A stretch of 64,000 nucleotides of DNA from Burkholderia sp. D-99 (GCF_011605345.1 NZ_JAAOXM010000019.1:1-64000), one strand, 5' to 3'; shown: positions 9,013 to 20,809, counted from the first letter of the stretch. Numbers and translations are program-made. Notes: a model not told the origin generated them from the sequence alone.

Positions 9013-11337
9013 ATGACGGAAACCGTAGCACTCAAGATCGTACAGCGCATCGCCACCGAACTGTCCGTCCAGCCGCGCCAGGTCGCGGCGGCCGTGCAAC
9101 TCCTCGACGAAGGCTCGACCGTTCCGTTCATTGCCCGGTACCGCAAGGAAGTGACCGGCAACCTGGACGACACGCAGCTGCGCAACCTCGAGGAGCGTCT
9201 CCTGTATCTGCGCGAGCTCGAGGATCGCCGCGCGACGATCCTGTCGAGCATCGACGAACAGGGCAAGCTGACGGACGAGCTGCGCGCCGCGATCGATACG
9301 GCCGACAGCAAGCAGGTGCTCGAAGACCTTTACCTGCCGTACAAGCCGAAGCGCCGCACGCGTGCGCAGATCGCCCGCGAGGCCGGCCTCGAGCCGCTCG
9401 CGCAGGCGCTGCTCGCGAATCCGCTGCTCGACCCGCAGGTCGAGGCGGCCGCCTATGTCGACGCCGACAAGGGCGTCGCCGACGTGAAGGCCGCGCTCGA
9501 CGGTGCGCGCGACATCCTGTCCGAACAGTTCGGTGAAACGGCCGAGCTGCTCGGCAAGCTGCGCGACTACCTGCACAACCAGGGCGTCGTGTCGTCGGCC
9601 GTCGTCGAGGGCAAGGAAAACGAGGAAGGCGAGAAATTCCGCGACTATTACGACTACGCGGAAACGATCAGGACCGTGCCGTCGCATCGCGCACTCGCGC
9701 TGTTCCGCGCCCGTAATGCAGGCGTGCTGACGGTCAAGCTCGGCCTCGGCGAAGAGCTCGACGCGCAGGTGCCGCATCCCGGCGAGGCGATGATCGCGCG
9801 CCATTTCGGCATCGCGAACCAGAACCGCCCGACCGACAAATGGCTGTCGGATGTCTGCCGCTGGTGCTGGCGCGTGAAGGTGCAACCGCATATCGAGAAC
9901 GAGCTGCTCACGCAATTGCGCGAAACGGCCGAAACGGAAGCGATCCGCGTGTTCGCGCGCAACCTGAACGACCTGCTGCTGGCCGCGCCGGCCGGCCCGA
10001 AGGCCGTGATCGGTCTCGACCCCGGCCTGCGCACGGGCGTGAAGGTCGCGGTCGTCGACCGCACCGGCAAGGTGCTCGCGACCGACACGATCTACCCGCA
10101 CGAGCCGCGCCGCGACTGGGACGGCTCGATCGCGAAACTCGCGCGCATCGCCGCGCAGACGCAGGCCGAGCTGATCAGCATCGGCAACGGCACCGCGTCG
10201 CGCGAAACCGACAAGCTCGCGAGCGAACTGATCGCGAAGCACCCGGAACTGCGCCTGCAGAAAATCGTCGTGTCGGAAGCCGGCGCATCGGTCTACTCGG
10301 CGTCCGAACTCGCGGCGAAGGAATTCCCCGAAATGGACGTGTCGCTGCGCGGCGCCGTATCGATCGCGCGCCGCCTGCAGGATCCGCTCGCCGAACTCGT
10401 GAAGATCGAGCCGAAGGCGATCGGCGTCGGCCAGTACCAGCACGACGTGAACCAGCGCGAACTCGCCCGCTCGCTCGACGCGGTTGTCGAAGACTGCGTG
10501 AACGCGGTCGGCGTCGACGCGAACACGGCATCGGCCCCGCTGCTCGCGCGCGTGTCGGGCCTGAACGCGACACTCGCACGCAACATCGTCGACTACCGCG
10601 ATGCGAACGGCCCGTTCCCGTCGCGCGAGCACCTGCGCAAGGTCCCGCGCCTCGGCGACAAGACTTTCGAACAGGCCGCCGGCTTCCTGCGCATCAACGG
10701 CGGCGAGAATCCGCTCGACCGCTCGTCGGTGCACCCGGAAGCGTATCCGGTCGTCGAGCGGATGCTCGCGAAGATCAGCAAGCGCATCGACGACGTGCTC
10801 GGCAGCCGCGAAGCGCTGTCGGGCCTGTCCCCGACGGAATTTGTCGACGAACGTTTCGGCCTGCCGACCGTGCGCGACATCCTGTCCGAACTGGAGAAGC
10901 CGGGCCGCGATCCGCGCCCCGAATTCAAGACCGCGACGTTCCGCGAAGGCGTCGAAAAAGTGTCGGATCTCGTGCCGGGCATGACGCTCGAAGGCGTCGT
11001 GACGAACGTCGCCGCATTCGGCGCGTTCGTGGACATCGGTGTCCACCAGGACGGCCTCGTCCACGTGTCCGCGATGTCGACGAAGTTCATCAAGGATCCG
11101 CACGAAGTCGTGAAGGCGGGCCAGGTCGTCAAGGTGAAGGTGCTCGACGTCGATGTGAAACGCCAGCGCATTGCGCTGACGATGCGCCTCGACGACGACG
11201 CGGCAGCGCCCGGCATGCCGTCGCGCGGTGGCCAGGATCGCGGCAACGCGGGGCGCGGCGCCGCCCGCCCGCAGCGTTCGCGCGAGCCGGAACCGGCCGG
11301 CGCAATGGCCGCGGCGTTCGCGAAGCTGAAGCGCTGA
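9013..11337 (+). CDS. tex: Tex-family transcription accessory / S1 RNA-binding protein
   Basis: 774 residues, the usual Tex length. The order is an N-terminal helical domain, a YqgF/RNase H-like fold ([16 protein letters not shown], about 333-348), helix-hairpin-helix repeats (about 490-570) and a C-terminal S1 domain ([27 protein letters not shown] region, about 655-725). A basic Arg/Gly-rich tail ends it. Tex binds nucleic acid and associates with transcription. The frame is open upstream to 8689, but the ATG at 9013 matches where family similarity begins ([14 protein letters not shown]). An intrinsic terminator follows. Confidence 0.94.
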   Translation: MTETVALKIVQRIATELSVQPRQVAAAVQLLDEGSTVPFIARYRKEVTGNLDDTQLRNLEERLLYLRELEDRRATILSSIDEQGKLTDELRAAIDTADSKQVLEDLYLPYKPKRRTRAQIAREAGLEPLAQALLANPLLDPQVEAAAYVDADKGVADVKAALDGARDILSEQFGETAELLGKLRDYLHNQGVVSSAVVEGKENEEGEKFRDYYDYAETIRTVPSHRALALFRARNAGVLTVKLGLGEELDAQVPHPGEAMIARHFGIANQNRPTDKWLSDVCRWCWRVKVQPHIENELLTQLRETAETEAIRVFARNLNDLLLAAPAGPKAVIGLDPGLRTGVKVAVVDRTGKVLATDTIYPHEPRRDWDGSIAKLARIAAQTQAELISIGNGTASRETDKLASELIAKHPELRLQKIVVSEAGASVYSASELAAKEFPEMDVSLRGAVSIARRLQDPLAELVKIEPKAIGVGQYQHDVNQRELARSLDAVVEDCVNAVGVDANTASAPLLARVSGLNATLARNIVDYRDANGPFPSREHLRKVPRLGDKTFEQAAGFLRINGGENPLDRSSVHPEAYPVVERMLAKISKRIDDVLGSREALSGLSPTEFVDERFGLPTVRDILSELEKPGRDPRPEFKTATFREGVEKVSDLVPGMTLEGVVTNVAAFGAFVDIGVHQDGLVHVSAMSTKFIKDPHEVVKAGQVVKVKVLDVDVKRQRIALTMRLDDDAAAPGMPSRGGQDRGNAGRGAARPQRSREPEPAGAMAAAFAKLKR

Positions 11338-11361
11338 GCACGCGAAGAGCGTCGACGCACG

Positions 11362-11390
11362 AAAAAACCCGCCTTACGGCGGGTTTTTTT
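11362..11390 (+). terminator. Intrinsic terminator after tex
   Basis: AAAAAACCCGCC, 4-base loop, GGCGGG followed by seven T, 24 bases after the tex stop. The A-tract would also allow termination on the other strand. Confidence 0.9.
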
Positions 11391-11421
11391 ATTGAATCGT
11401 CGCGTACATTTCAATATCCGC

Positions 11422-11450
11422 GATGAAAACCGAATATGCGCGTTTTCATC
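11422..11450. repeat. Inverted repeat in AT-rich region upstream of terpene synthase
   Basis: Perfect 9-bp arms GATGAAAAC/GTTTTCATC around an 11-base spacer, centred about 107 bp before the predicted transcription start of the terpene synthase. There is no T-tract, so it looks like an operator more than a terminator. Confidence 0.55.
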
Positions 11451-11463
11451 ACCATTCCCCCAC

Positions 11464-11483
11464 GTTTAATCGGCGAATTAAAC
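11464..11483. repeat. Second inverted repeat upstream of terpene synthase promoter
   Basis: Perfect 7-bp arms GTTTAAT/ATTAAAC with a 6-base centre, ending 25 bp before the -35 box. Its centre is about 70 bp before the predicted transcription start, a common distance for an activator site. Confidence 0.55.
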
Positions 11484-11508
11484 AATCCGCGTTGAGACAT
11501 GCGTTTTC

Positions 11509-11536
11509 TTGACGCTTCACGATCGGTACATAAAAT
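11509..11536 (+). promoter_or_regulatory. Sigma-70-type promoter for the terpene synthase
   Basis: TTGACG, 16 bp, TAAAAT on the plus strand in an AT-rich patch. Transcription should start near 11543, leaving a leader of about 205 bases. The leader includes an 8-bp stem CACGGCGC/GCGCCGTG at 11609-11630. Confidence 0.6.
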
Positions 11537-11748
11537 AAATTTTCGAACGGCCGTATTTTGATGCTTCCGTAACAAGCAGCGATCTTTCAGCTCAGCGGCA
11601 GGATTTTCCACGGCGCTCGGATGCGCCGTGAATATCCGGCCTCGCGTGTTTCAGTCTCGCTTTTTGCAGTCGATTCGCGACGCATTGCATCCGGTATTCG
11701 CCCGGCCGGCGAACCGGGACGGATTCGCGAAAAATGGATCGGGGAACC

Positions 11749-12777
11749 ATGGAAGACGACCATCTGAAAACCGAACTGGCCGCATTACGCATTCCCGTTT
11801 TCGACGTCCCTTGGGCCGGTGCCTGTTCACCGCACGTCGAACGAATCGAATCGCGCATGCTCGAATGGGCCGACGCATACGGCATGTTCATCAGCGACGC
11901 CTACCGGGAACGCGTCGCGCGCACCCGATACGGCTGGCTCGCCGCGCGCTGTTACCCGAACGCCGATCCTTCGCTGCTGCAAGCGCTCGCCGATTATTTC
12001 GTGTGGTTCTTTCTCGTCGACGACCTGTTCGTCGACCGCGTCGAGCCGGTAGGCCCTGATACGTTGCGCAATCTGACCGCGATGATCGATGTGCTCGACT
12101 ACGAATGTACATCCCCCCAGCCTGTATATGGCGAGCGAGCGTGGTTCGATCTGTGTCAGCGCCTGCGCGCGCGCCTGTCGGCCGAACATTTCGCGCGCTT
12201 CGCACAAGGCATGCGCCTGTGGGCCACCACGGCCGGGCTGCAGATTATCGGCCACCTGCGGGCCGAGCCGATCGCAGTGCAGCAATACGAAACGATCCGG
12301 CGTCACACGAGCGGGATGAATCCGTGCCTCGCGCTGGCGGACGCGGCCAATTCCGGCGCCGTCCCGCCCGATACGTTTCATCGGCCGGAAATCCAGACAC
12401 TGTGCCGGCACGCGAACCATATCGTCTGCTGGAGCAACGACATCCAGAGCATCGGCGTCGAAGCGCGCCAGCCCGGGCAGTTCCGGAACATGGTGATGAT
12501 CCACGCTTCCCGCGGCCATACGCTGCAGGCAAGCGTCGACTACACGGCCGAACGTGTGCGCGCGGAAATCAGCGCGTTCGTCCTGTGCGCCGATGCACTC
12601 GCACAGCATGCCGACACGCGCGTGCACGGCCTCGTCGACGGCTGCCGATACTGGATACGCGGCTATCTGGATTGGGTCGCGCGGGATACGCAGCGCTATG
12701 CGGCTGCGTTCGCGGCCGGCGATGCGGACGATCGCGGCCTGATTGCCTGTTCGGCAGACTCGGCGGCGCGCGGCTGA
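11749..12777 (+). CDS. Type I terpene synthase (bacterial terpene cyclase)
   Basis: 342 residues from the ATG at 11749, which has GGGGA 3-7 bases upstream; an in-frame ATG at 11734 is possible but has no ribosome site. The enzyme should ionise a prenyl diphosphate and cyclise it in the cytosol. All hallmarks are present: Asp-rich DDLFVD at 91-96, the NSE triad NDIQSIGVE at 230-238, the diphosphate-sensor Arg184 exactly 46 residues before the NSE Asn, and the RY pair Arg316-Tyr317 86 residues after it. The product and chain length (probably farnesyl diphosphate) cannot be read from sequence. No P450, methyltransferase or prenyltransferase is adjacent. Its upstream region is unusually AT-rich, suggesting a distinct regulatory history or acquisition. 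Confidence 0.9.
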   Translation: MEDDHLKTELAALRIPVFDVPWAGACSPHVERIESRMLEWADAYGMFISDAYRERVARTRYGWLAARCYPNADPSLLQALADYFVWFFLVDDLFVDRVEPVGPDTLRNLTAMIDVLDYECTSPQPVYGERAWFDLCQRLRARLSAEHFARFAQGMRLWATTAGLQIIGHLRAEPIAVQQYETIRRHTSGMNPCLALADAANSGAVPPDTFHRPEIQTLCRHANHIVCWSNDIQSIGVEARQPGQFRNMVMIHASRGHTLQASVDYTAERVRAEISAFVLCADALAQHADTRVHGLVDGCRYWIRGYLDWVARDTQRYAAAFAAGDADDRGLIACSADSAARG

Positions 12778-12799
12778 ACGGCCCGCGCGCCGCGCCCGG

Positions 12800-14716
12800 T
12801 CAGATCTCGATCTTCGTCCCGAGTTCGACCACGCGGTTCGCCGGAATCGAGAAGAAGTCGGTCGGCTTCGCGGCATTCTGGTGCATCCACGCGAACACGC
12901 GCTCGCGCCAGATCGACATCCCGGGCAGATGCGTCGGTACGACCGTTTCGCGCGCGAGGAAGAACGACGTGTCCATCAGCTCGAACGTCATGTCGTGCAT
13001 GCGACCGAATTCCTCGAGCACGGCCTTCACGTCCGGCGTCTCGTTGAAGCCGTACTCGGCCCTGACGATGTACAGCCCGCCGCCCGCATCACGCGAGGTC
13101 TGGCGCTTGTCGTCGCGCACGTAGGGAATGTCGCGCGTCACGAACGTGAGGAAAATGGTCCGCTCGTGCAGCACCTTGTTGTGCTTCAGATTGTGCAGCA
13201 GGCTGACGGGCACGAGCTTGTCGTTGCCGGTCAGGTAGATCGCGGTGCCCGACACGCGATGCGGTGGGTGCGCGAGCAGCCCCTGCAGGAACGGCTCGAG
13301 CGGAATACCGTCGGCAGCCGTCCGCTCCTTGACGATGTGACGCCCCTTGTACCAGGTCATCAGCAGGAAGAACAGCAGCGCGCCGATGCCGAGCGGCAGC
13401 CAGCCGCCCTGCGCAACCTTCAGCAGGTTCGCGCCGAAAAAGCCGAGGTCGACCGCGAGGAACACGGCGATGATCGCGCCGACCAGCAGCCGGTTCCAGT
13501 TCCACACCTTCACCATCACGACCGCGGCGAGCACGGTCGTGATCACCATCGTCGCCGTCACCGCGATGCCGTACGCGGCCGCGAGGTTGTCGGAGCTCTT
13601 GAAGCCGATGACGATGCAGAGGATCACGAACAGCAGCAGCCAGTTCACGACCGGCACGTAGATCTGGCCGATCGCCAGTTCCGACGTATGCAGCACTTTC
13701 ATGCGCGGCACGTAGCCGAGCTGGATGGCCTGCGACGTCAGCGAATACGCGCCCGAGATCACCGCCTGCGACGCGATCACGGTCGCGACCGTCGACAGCA
13801 CGACGAGCGGCAGCAGCCCCCATTCGGGTGCCAGCAGGAAGAACGGGTTCTCGATCGCCTTCGGGTTCTGGATCAGCAGCGCGCCCTGGCCGAAGTAGTT
13901 CAGCACGAGCGACGGCATCACGAGCCCGTAGGCGGCGATGCGGATCGGCTTCGCGCCGAAGTGGCCCATGTCCGCGTAGAGCGCTTCCGCGCCGGTCAGC
14001 ACCAGCACGACCGAGCCGAGCACCACGTACGCCTGCAGCAGGTGATCGGCCATGAACGACGCCGCGTAATACGGGTTGATGGCCGCCATGATGCCCGGCA
14101 CGCGCACGATGTGGTACACGCCGAGCGCCGCGATCACGATGAACCACAGCACCATGATCGGGCCGAACAGCTTGCCGACCAGCGTGGTGCCATGACGCTG
14201 GATCCAGAACAGCGCGATCAGGATCACGATCGTGATCGGCAGCACGAGATGGGACAGGTGCGGTGTCGCGATTTCGAGACCTTCGACCGCCGACATCACC
14301 GAGATCGCCGGCGTGATCACCGCGTCCCCGTAGAACATGCACGCGCCGAAGATCCCGAGCGCCATCAGCGCGCCCGCAACGCGGGTCTTCGAGTCGAGCG
14401 GCCGCAACGACAGCGCCATCAGCGCAAGCACGCCGCCTTCGCCGTTGTTGTCGGCCCGCATCACGAACAGCAGGTACTTGATGCCGACCACCAGGATGAT
14501 TGCCCAGAACAGCAGCGAGATCACGCCGAGAATCGATCCTTCGGTGAGCGGAATGCCGTGTGCGGGGCTGAACGCCTCCTTGAGCGAATACAAGGGGCTG
14601 GTGCCGATGTCGCCGAACACGACGCCGATGGCTGCTATCGCTAGCGCCCGCATCGAGTGTTGTTGCGTCGAATGCGGCGCTTGTGCGGCGTCGGTCGCGT
14701 GGATCGTGTCGTTCAT
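12800..14716 (-). CDS. kup: Kup-family low-affinity potassium uptake protein
   Basis: 638 residues with about 12 hydrophobic segments in the first 440 and a soluble C-terminal domain, matching the KUP/HAK/KT family (E. coli Kup 622). The diagnostic N-terminal segment [19 protein letters not shown] is present. It imports K+, probably with H+, across the inner membrane. I chose the ATG at 14716 (MNDTIHATD) because family similarity begins about 20 residues later; the frame is open further up to 14863. It converges with the terpene synthase, only 22 bp separating the stop codons. Confidence 0.95.
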   Translation of the reverse strand: MNDTIHATDAAQAPHSTQQHSMRALAIAAIGVVFGDIGTSPLYSLKEAFSPAHGIPLTEGSILGVISLLFWAIILVVGIKYLLFVMRADNNGEGGVLALMALSLRPLDSKTRVAGALMALGIFGACMFYGDAVITPAISVMSAVEGLEIATPHLSHLVLPITIVILIALFWIQRHGTTLVGKLFGPIMVLWFIVIAALGVYHIVRVPGIMAAINPYYAASFMADHLLQAYVVLGSVVLVLTGAEALYADMGHFGAKPIRIAAYGLVMPSLVLNYFGQGALLIQNPKAIENPFFLLAPEWGLLPLVVLSTVATVIASQAVISGAYSLTSQAIQLGYVPRMKVLHTSELAIGQIYVPVVNWLLLFVILCIVIGFKSSDNLAAAYGIAVTATMVITTVLAAVVMVKVWNWNRLLVGAIIAVFLAVDLGFFGANLLKVAQGGWLPLGIGALLFFLLMTWYKGRHIVKERTAADGIPLEPFLQGLLAHPPHRVSGTAIYLTGNDKLVPVSLLHNLKHNKVLHERTIFLTFVTRDIPYVRDDKRQTSRDAGGGLYIVRAEYGFNETPDVKAVLEEFGRMHDMTFELMDTSFFLARETVVPTHLPGMSIWRERVFAWMHQNAAKPTDFFSIPANRVVELGTKIEI

Positions 14717-14937
14717 ATGAAGCGTAATAATCGGGTCCGGGTCGGACAAAACGAGCGCTATTCTACTCGCGCCCCCGTGAAACGCCGCCCTGCTCTGTTG
14801 CCGTGGAACCACGAGATCCACGCTACGCATGCAATCCGGCGCAAGCTGTGGCAGGGCTGCCAATCATAGCCGGGGCAGCGCCGTCTGCCTACCGGATCCG
14901 CGGCGCGCGCGGCGGCGCCGCACATGGCGTCCCAATG

Positions 14938-14963
14938 AAAAACGGCGCCGCAAGCGGCGCCGT
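14938..14963 (-). terminator. Intrinsic terminator after the phosphoribosyltransferase gene
   Basis: On the minus strand, ACGGCGCCGC, 2-base centre, GCGGCGCCGT followed by a run of T. It lies about 30 bases past the stop at 14993 and ends the long minus-strand series before kup. Confidence 0.85.
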
Positions 14964-14992
14964 ACAAGGCTTTCCTTCGATTGGCCGGCCGC

Positions 14993-15589
14993 TTACGCGC
15001 CCGAACCGTCGCGCTGTGCGCGACCGCGCTTGATCCACGCCTCGAGGTTGTGCGGGCGAACCGTGTCCCACTCCTCGAACGGCTGATGAATCCACGGATT
15101 CGTCGGCAGATACTGCGTGTGATAGTCGGGCTTGACCTTCGAGCACCCCTTGTACCAGAGCACGGCCGAACGCACGGCCGTCACGGACGGATAGCGCTCC
15201 TTCAGATGCTCCTGCACGCGCGCAAGCGTGACGCCCGAATCGACGAGATCGTCGACCAGCAGCACGTTGCCCGCCAGGTTGCCGCGCGTCATCGTGATGT
15301 ACTGCGCGATGTCGAGGTCGCCCTGCTCGGTGCCGGCCGCTTCCCGGTACGAACTCGTCGCGAGGATCGCGAGCGGCACGTCGTAGATGCGCGACAGTTG
15401 ATCGCCGACGCGCAGGCCGCCGCGCGCGAGGCACAGGATCTGGTCGAACTTCCAGCCCGATGCATGCACCTGGAGCGCGAGCAGCTCGATGAGACGGTGA
15501 TACTCGTCCCAGCCTACCCACAGGTTCTTGTCGTCGTTGCGCGGATCAGTCATCAAGTCTGCCGCCGTCATCGTGATTTGCTGCGTCAT
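14993..15589 (-). CDS. Purine-type phosphoribosyltransferase
   Basis: 198 residues. The PRPP-binding signature VLLVDDLVDSGVT marks a type I phosphoribosyltransferase. The length and position after purA suggest hypoxanthine/xanthine/guanine salvage, but the base specificity is not certain. The start is ambiguous: ATGs at 15589, 15571 and 15553 are in frame and none has a strong ribosome site. The first is only 7 bp after the purA stop and is kept for coupling. It is the last gene of the minus-strand series. Confidence 0.85.
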   Translation of the reverse strand: MTQQITMTAADLMTDPRNDDKNLWVGWDEYHRLIELLALQVHASGWKFDQILCLARGGLRVGDQLSRIYDVPLAILATSSYREAAGTEQGDLDIAQYITMTRGNLAGNVLLVDDLVDSGVTLARVQEHLKERYPSVTAVRSAVLWYKGCSKVKPDYHTQYLPTNPWIHQPFEEWDTVRPHNLEAWIKRGRAQRDGSGA

Positions 15590-15596
15590 CTGAAAA

Positions 15597-16952
<1,356 letters not shown>

Positions 16953-17056
16953 TTAGCTGGTTAAAAACGTATTCTACCTATGTTCGCGGGCGATTCCGAA
17001 TTTTTCCGTTTAGCTTCAACGATATGCAAGCCGAAGCACGTCCCGCGAACGCCTGT

Positions 17057-18205
17057 TTACCGGGGTTCGACCACCCATGCGCCGTCGCGCTCGACGAGCG
17101 ACCGGTCGCAGGCGAACTCGTCGAGCACATGATCGTGGCCCGGCAGCGCCTGGATCACGACCTCGCCCGCATCGCGCAGCGCCGCAACGGCTGCGCTCAG
17201 CGCGTCGTCCTGCGCCCACGGCGCGAGAATCGCGGTACCGCGTGCCTCGACCGGGGAAATCCGTGCGAGCTCGCGCAGGTCGAGCGAGAAGCCCGTGGCC
17301 GGACGGGCACGGCCATACGCCTGGCCGACGTGGTCGTAGCGGCCACCCCGTGCGATCGCGTTCGGCACGCCGTCGATGTAGGCGCTGAACATCGCGCCGC
17401 TGTGATACGCATAGCCACGCAGATCGCCGAGATCGATCGCCACTTCGGCACCCTTCGCCTGGGCCGCGAGCTGCGCCAGATCGTCGAGCGCCCGCGTGAT
17501 TTCCGGCAGCACCGGCAAGCGTGTCCGCGCCTCGGCGAGCACGCTCGCGTCGCCATAGAGGTGCGGCAGCGCGCGCAGCGCGGCGCGCGTATCGGCGCCG
17601 AGATCGTCGGTGAGTTCGTTCAGCAGTGGCACATCCTTGCCCGACAGCGCGTCATACAGCGACTCGCCGCGCTCGGCAGCCTGCGCGTCGCGCGCCAGCA
17701 GCGCCGCGAGCACGCCCGCGTGGCCGAGGTCGAGACGGATGCGCGACAGGCCCGCGAGATGCAGCGCATCGAGCATCAGTTGCTGGATCTCGAGGTCGGC
17801 TTCCAGCCCGGCATGCCCGTAGATTTCCGCGCCGATCTGGATCTGCTCGCGCGTCGCGTGCAGGCCGCGCGGACGCGTATGCATCACGTGACCCGCATAG
17901 CAGAGGCGCGTCACGCCCTGGCGGTTCAACAGGTGCGCGTCGATCCGCGCGACCTGCGGCGTGATGTCGGCACGCAGGCCGAGCGTACGGCCCGACAACT
18001 GGTCGACCAGCTTGAAGGTGCGCAGGCGCAGGTCGGCGCCGCCGCTCGTCAGCAGCGACTCGAGATACTCGAGCAGCGGCGGCATCACCATTTCGTAGCC
18101 ATACGAACGGAAGCGGTCGAGCAGCCTGCGGCGCAGCTCCTCGATCTTGCGCGCTTCCGACGGCAGTACGTCGGCGATATTCTCGGGAAGTAACCAGGTC
18201 GACAT
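17057..18205 (-). CDS. hisZ: ATP phosphoribosyltransferase regulatory subunit HisZ
   Basis: 382 residues from the ATG at 18205 ([15 protein letters not shown]). It is a histidyl-tRNA synthetase paralogue lacking the anticodon-binding domain, which makes the short form of HisG active in histidine synthesis. Class II motifs remain (motif 2-like [33 protein letters not shown]). True HisS is encoded at 26-27 kb in the same window, so both paralogues are present. It sits between the hflKC cluster and purA. Confidence 0.93.
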   Translation of the reverse strand: MSTWLLPENIADVLPSEARKIEELRRRLLDRFRSYGYEMVMPPLLEYLESLLTSGGADLRLRTFKLVDQLSGRTLGLRADITPQVARIDAHLLNRQGVTRLCYAGHVMHTRPRGLHATREQIQIGAEIYGHAGLEADLEIQQLMLDALHLAGLSRIRLDLGHAGVLAALLARDAQAAERGESLYDALSGKDVPLLNELTDDLGADTRAALRALPHLYGDASVLAEARTRLPVLPEITRALDDLAQLAAQAKGAEVAIDLGDLRGYAYHSGAMFSAYIDGVPNAIARGGRYDHVGQAYGRARPATGFSLDLRELARISPVEARGTAILAPWAQDDALSAAVAALRDAGEVVIQALPGHDHVLDEFACDRSLVERDGAWVVEPR

Positions 18206-18319
18206 CGGTACGGTCCTACGACAGGAAACAGCGCGCGACACGCGCGCCGCGATGTGAATCGGAAATTCTGAATTCGGGCGGGACGAACGGCGGATGCGCC
18301 GTCCGGATCAGGTCCCCGG

Positions 18320-18511
18320 TCAGGTAGCGAGCAGCAGCAGTATGAGCCCGAGCACCATCACGATCAGCCCGCCGATCCGGATATGATGCGGCGGCCGCTC
18401 AGCTATTCTACGAAACGTGTCGCGCCAGGCGACGGGAAACACGAAGGGGAACGCCCCCTCGATGATCAGCATCAGCGCTACTGCGAGCAACAACGAGCCA
18501 GCCAGGTCCAT
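18320..18511 (-). CDS. DUF2065 (YjeT-like) small membrane protein
   Basis: 63 residues with two hydrophobic helices (about 5-27 and 45-62) joined by a short basic loop. DUF2065 proteins characteristically sit beside hflC, as here. The function is unknown. The link to FtsH control is only by neighbourhood. Confidence 0.85.
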   Translation of the reverse strand: MDLAGSLLLAVALMLIIEGAFPFVFPVAWRDTFRRIAERPPHHIRIGGLIVMVLGLILLLLAT

Positions 18512-18547
18512 GCGAGCGACGGCGCCGCTCGACGCGGCGCCCCAAAG

Positions 18548-19447
18548 TCAGTGTTTGCGGGGAGCAGGCGCCGCCGGTGCGGCACCGCCCGTCGGACTGC
18601 GCATGAAGCGGAAGAACTCGCTGTCGGGATCGACGACGATGATGTCGTTGCGCTTGAACGTGTTCCGGTAAGCCTGCAGGCTCGCGTAGAACTGATAGAA
18701 CTGCGGATCGCGGCCGAACGCGTCGGCGGCAATCGTCGCGGCCTTCGCGTCGCCCTCGCCCTTGATCGTCTGCGCAGACTTGTACGCGTTCGCGAGCACG
18801 GCCTGCTGCTCGCGTTCGGCGTCGGCCTTGATCTGCTCGACGTCGGCCGTGCCTTGCGCACGCACCTGTGCCGCCTGATCGCGCAGTGCGCCGATCATCC
18901 GCTGATAGACGGCATCGGTCTGCGCGGCCGGCAAGTCGACGCGCGTCAGCTGGACATCGACCACGTCGACGCCAAAAGCGGACGCCTTTGCCTTCACTTC
19001 GTCGCGGGCCGCATCAGCGATCGCGCGCTGGCCGCCGAGCGCATCGTCGAGCGCATGCTTGCCGAACGCGTCGCCGAGTGCGCTCTTCAGTGCGCCGCCC
19101 AGACGTTCGCCCGCTGCCGCCGGGTCGCCCCCCGTCGCCGTGAAATACTTCATCGGATCGCTGATCCGGTACTTCACCGCATAGGCGACGAGCAGGTCGT
19201 GCTTGTCTTCCGTTGCCAGTTGCAGCGGATCCGACGACTCGAGCGATTGCAGGCGCGTGTCGATCAGCGTGGCCGTCTGCAGCGGCGGCGGCAATTTGAA
19301 ATGGATGCCGGGCCCCGCCAGCTCGGGCTGCGCGCCGTCGCGCCCCGACAGCACGGCTGCATGGCGCGGATCGACGGTAAGGACTGTCGAGGATGCCGCG
19401 AAGGCAACGATCACGATTGCGACGACGAGCGCAATGATTCGGTTCAT
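18548..19447 (-). CDS. hflC: FtsH modulator HflC (SPFH/band 7 protein)
   Basis: 299 residues. An N-terminal signal-anchor (about 3-22) precedes a periplasmic SPFH domain and coiled coil (KADAEREQQAVLANAYKSAQ region). With HflK it forms the large cage around the membrane protease FtsH and limits its access to membrane substrates. GGGGAG sits 9 bases before the ATG. It follows hflK by 15 bp. The tail after about 285 is Ala/Pro-rich. Confidence 0.95.
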   Translation of the reverse strand: MNRIIALVVAIVIVAFAASSTVLTVDPRHAAVLSGRDGAQPELAGPGIHFKLPPPLQTATLIDTRLQSLESSDPLQLATEDKHDLLVAYAVKYRISDPMKYFTATGGDPAAAGERLGGALKSALGDAFGKHALDDALGGQRAIADAARDEVKAKASAFGVDVVDVQLTRVDLPAAQTDAVYQRMIGALRDQAAQVRAQGTADVEQIKADAEREQQAVLANAYKSAQTIKGEGDAKAATIAADAFGRDPQFYQFYASLQAYRNTFKRNDIIVVDPDSEFFRFMRSPTGGAAPAAPAPRKH

Positions 19448-19462
19448 GTTCTGCGCTCCCCG

Positions 19463-20809
19463 TTACTTCGTATCGTCTTCGCGCGACCGGCTGCGAAACG
19501 CTTCGCGCGATCGCAGCACGTCGTTGCCCGACGCCGCCGCAGCCGACGCCGCACTCGCGGGTGCCGCTGCAGCCGGCGCGACGGCGGTCGGTGCCGACGC
19601 CGCATCGGGTGCGGACGCGGACGCGCCGTTGGACGCCGCGGCGTTTTGTCGCCCCTGCTCGACGAGCTTGTCGAGCGGCAGATACACGACGCTGTTGCCG
19701 CCCTTGTTGCCGACGAACACCTTCGTCGAGTTCGAATAGATTTCCTGCATCGTCTCGAGATACATCCGCTCACGGATCACCGCAGGCGCCTTCGAATACT
19801 GCGCATAGACCTGCTTGAAGCGGTCGGCATCGCCTTCGGCTTCCGTGACCACGCGATCGGCATACACCCTTGCTTCGTCGACGAGCTTCGCGGCATCGCC
19901 CTGCGCCTTCGGCAGCAGGTCGTTCGCATACGCCTGCGCGGCGCGCTTCGCGGCCTCGCGCTCGTCACGCGCCTTGGCGACTTCGCCATACGCGGCCTGT
20001 GTCTGCTCGGGCGCCGCAACGCTCTGCATCGTGACGGCCGTCACCTCGAGCCCCGACTGGTAGCGATCGAGATCGCGCTGGATCGCGGCGGAGAGCTGCT
20101 CGCGCAGCGCGTCGCGGTCCTGGTTCAGCACGTCGGCCGCGCTGCGCGTACCGACGATCGCGCGTACCGCAGCCTGGGCGGCCTGCGAGACGCTGCGCTC
20201 GGGATCGACGCTGCGGAACAGGTAATCGGTCGCGGAACGGATCCGGTACTGGACGATGAAGCGCACGTCGACGATATCGGCATCGCGCGTCAGCATCGCT
20301 GCTTCCTTCACGTTCGCGAGACGCACGACGTTGTTGCGGCCGATCTCGATCGAGCGAACCTGCGTCGTATCGACGATCTCGTGCGACGCAAACGGATACG
20401 GCGCGCGCCAGTGCACGCCCTGGCCGACCGTGCCGGACAGCTTGCCGAGCTGCAGCACGACGCCCGTCTGGCCTTCCTGCACGACGAACAGCCCGCTGCC
20501 CGCGTAGACCGCGACCAGTACGCCGATCACGATGCCTACGCCGACTCGCGCGGCTCGCCCGTTGTCAGGACGGAAACCGTTGCCGCCCTTGCCGCCGAAC
20601 AGGCCATTCAGGCGCCGGTTGAAGTTGCGCCACATCTCGTCGAGGTCGGGCGGACCATCGCCGTCGCCGCCTTGCGGACGCTTCGATTCGTTCGGACGGG
20701 GACGGGATCCGTCTTTGCCATTGCCTTCGCCGCGTCCCCAGCGGGGATCGTTGATCGACAGCAAGGCGCGCATCCGCCGCCAGGTACTCCGCTCGTTGTA
20801 TTCGTTCAC
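19463..20809 (-). CDS. hflK: FtsH modulator HflK (SPFH/band 7 protein)
   Basis: 448 residues. A glycine/proline-rich cytosolic leader (about 1-85) precedes one transmembrane helix (about 88-110) and the SPFH domain beginning VVQEGQTGVVLQLGK. A long helical region (AYANDLLPKAQGDAAKLVDEAR) follows, then a low-complexity Ala/Ser tail (about 388-440). It is the partner of HflC in the FtsH-HflKC complex. It lies between hflX and hflC in the usual order. Confidence 0.96.
   Translation of the reverse strand: MNEYNERSTWRRMRALLSINDPRWGRGEGNGKDGSRPRPNESKRPQGGDGDGPPDLDEMWRNFNRRLNGLFGGKGGNGFRPDNGRAARVGVGIVIGVLVAVYAGSGLFVVQEGQTGVVLQLGKLSGTVGQGVHWRAPYPFASHEIVDTTQVRSIEIGRNNVVRLANVKEAAMLTRDADIVDVRFIVQYRIRSATDYLFRSVDPERSVSQAAQAAVRAIVGTRSAADVLNQDRDALREQLSAAIQRDLDRYQSGLEVTAVTMQSVAAPEQTQAAYGEVAKARDEREAAKRAAQAYANDLLPKAQGDAAKLVDEARVYADRVVTEAEGDADRFKQVYAQYSKAPAVIRERMYLETMQEIYSNSTKVFVGNKGGNSVVYLPLDKLVEQGRQNAAASNGASASAPDAASAPTAVAPAAAAPASAASAAAASGNDVLRSREAFRSRSREDDTK

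Noticed and set aside
12743-14644. Long open frame (over 600 codons) opposite kup
   Set aside because: Arg/His/Asp-rich translation typical of the antisense of a GC-rich gene; kup on the minus strand has clear family motifs and membrane helices.
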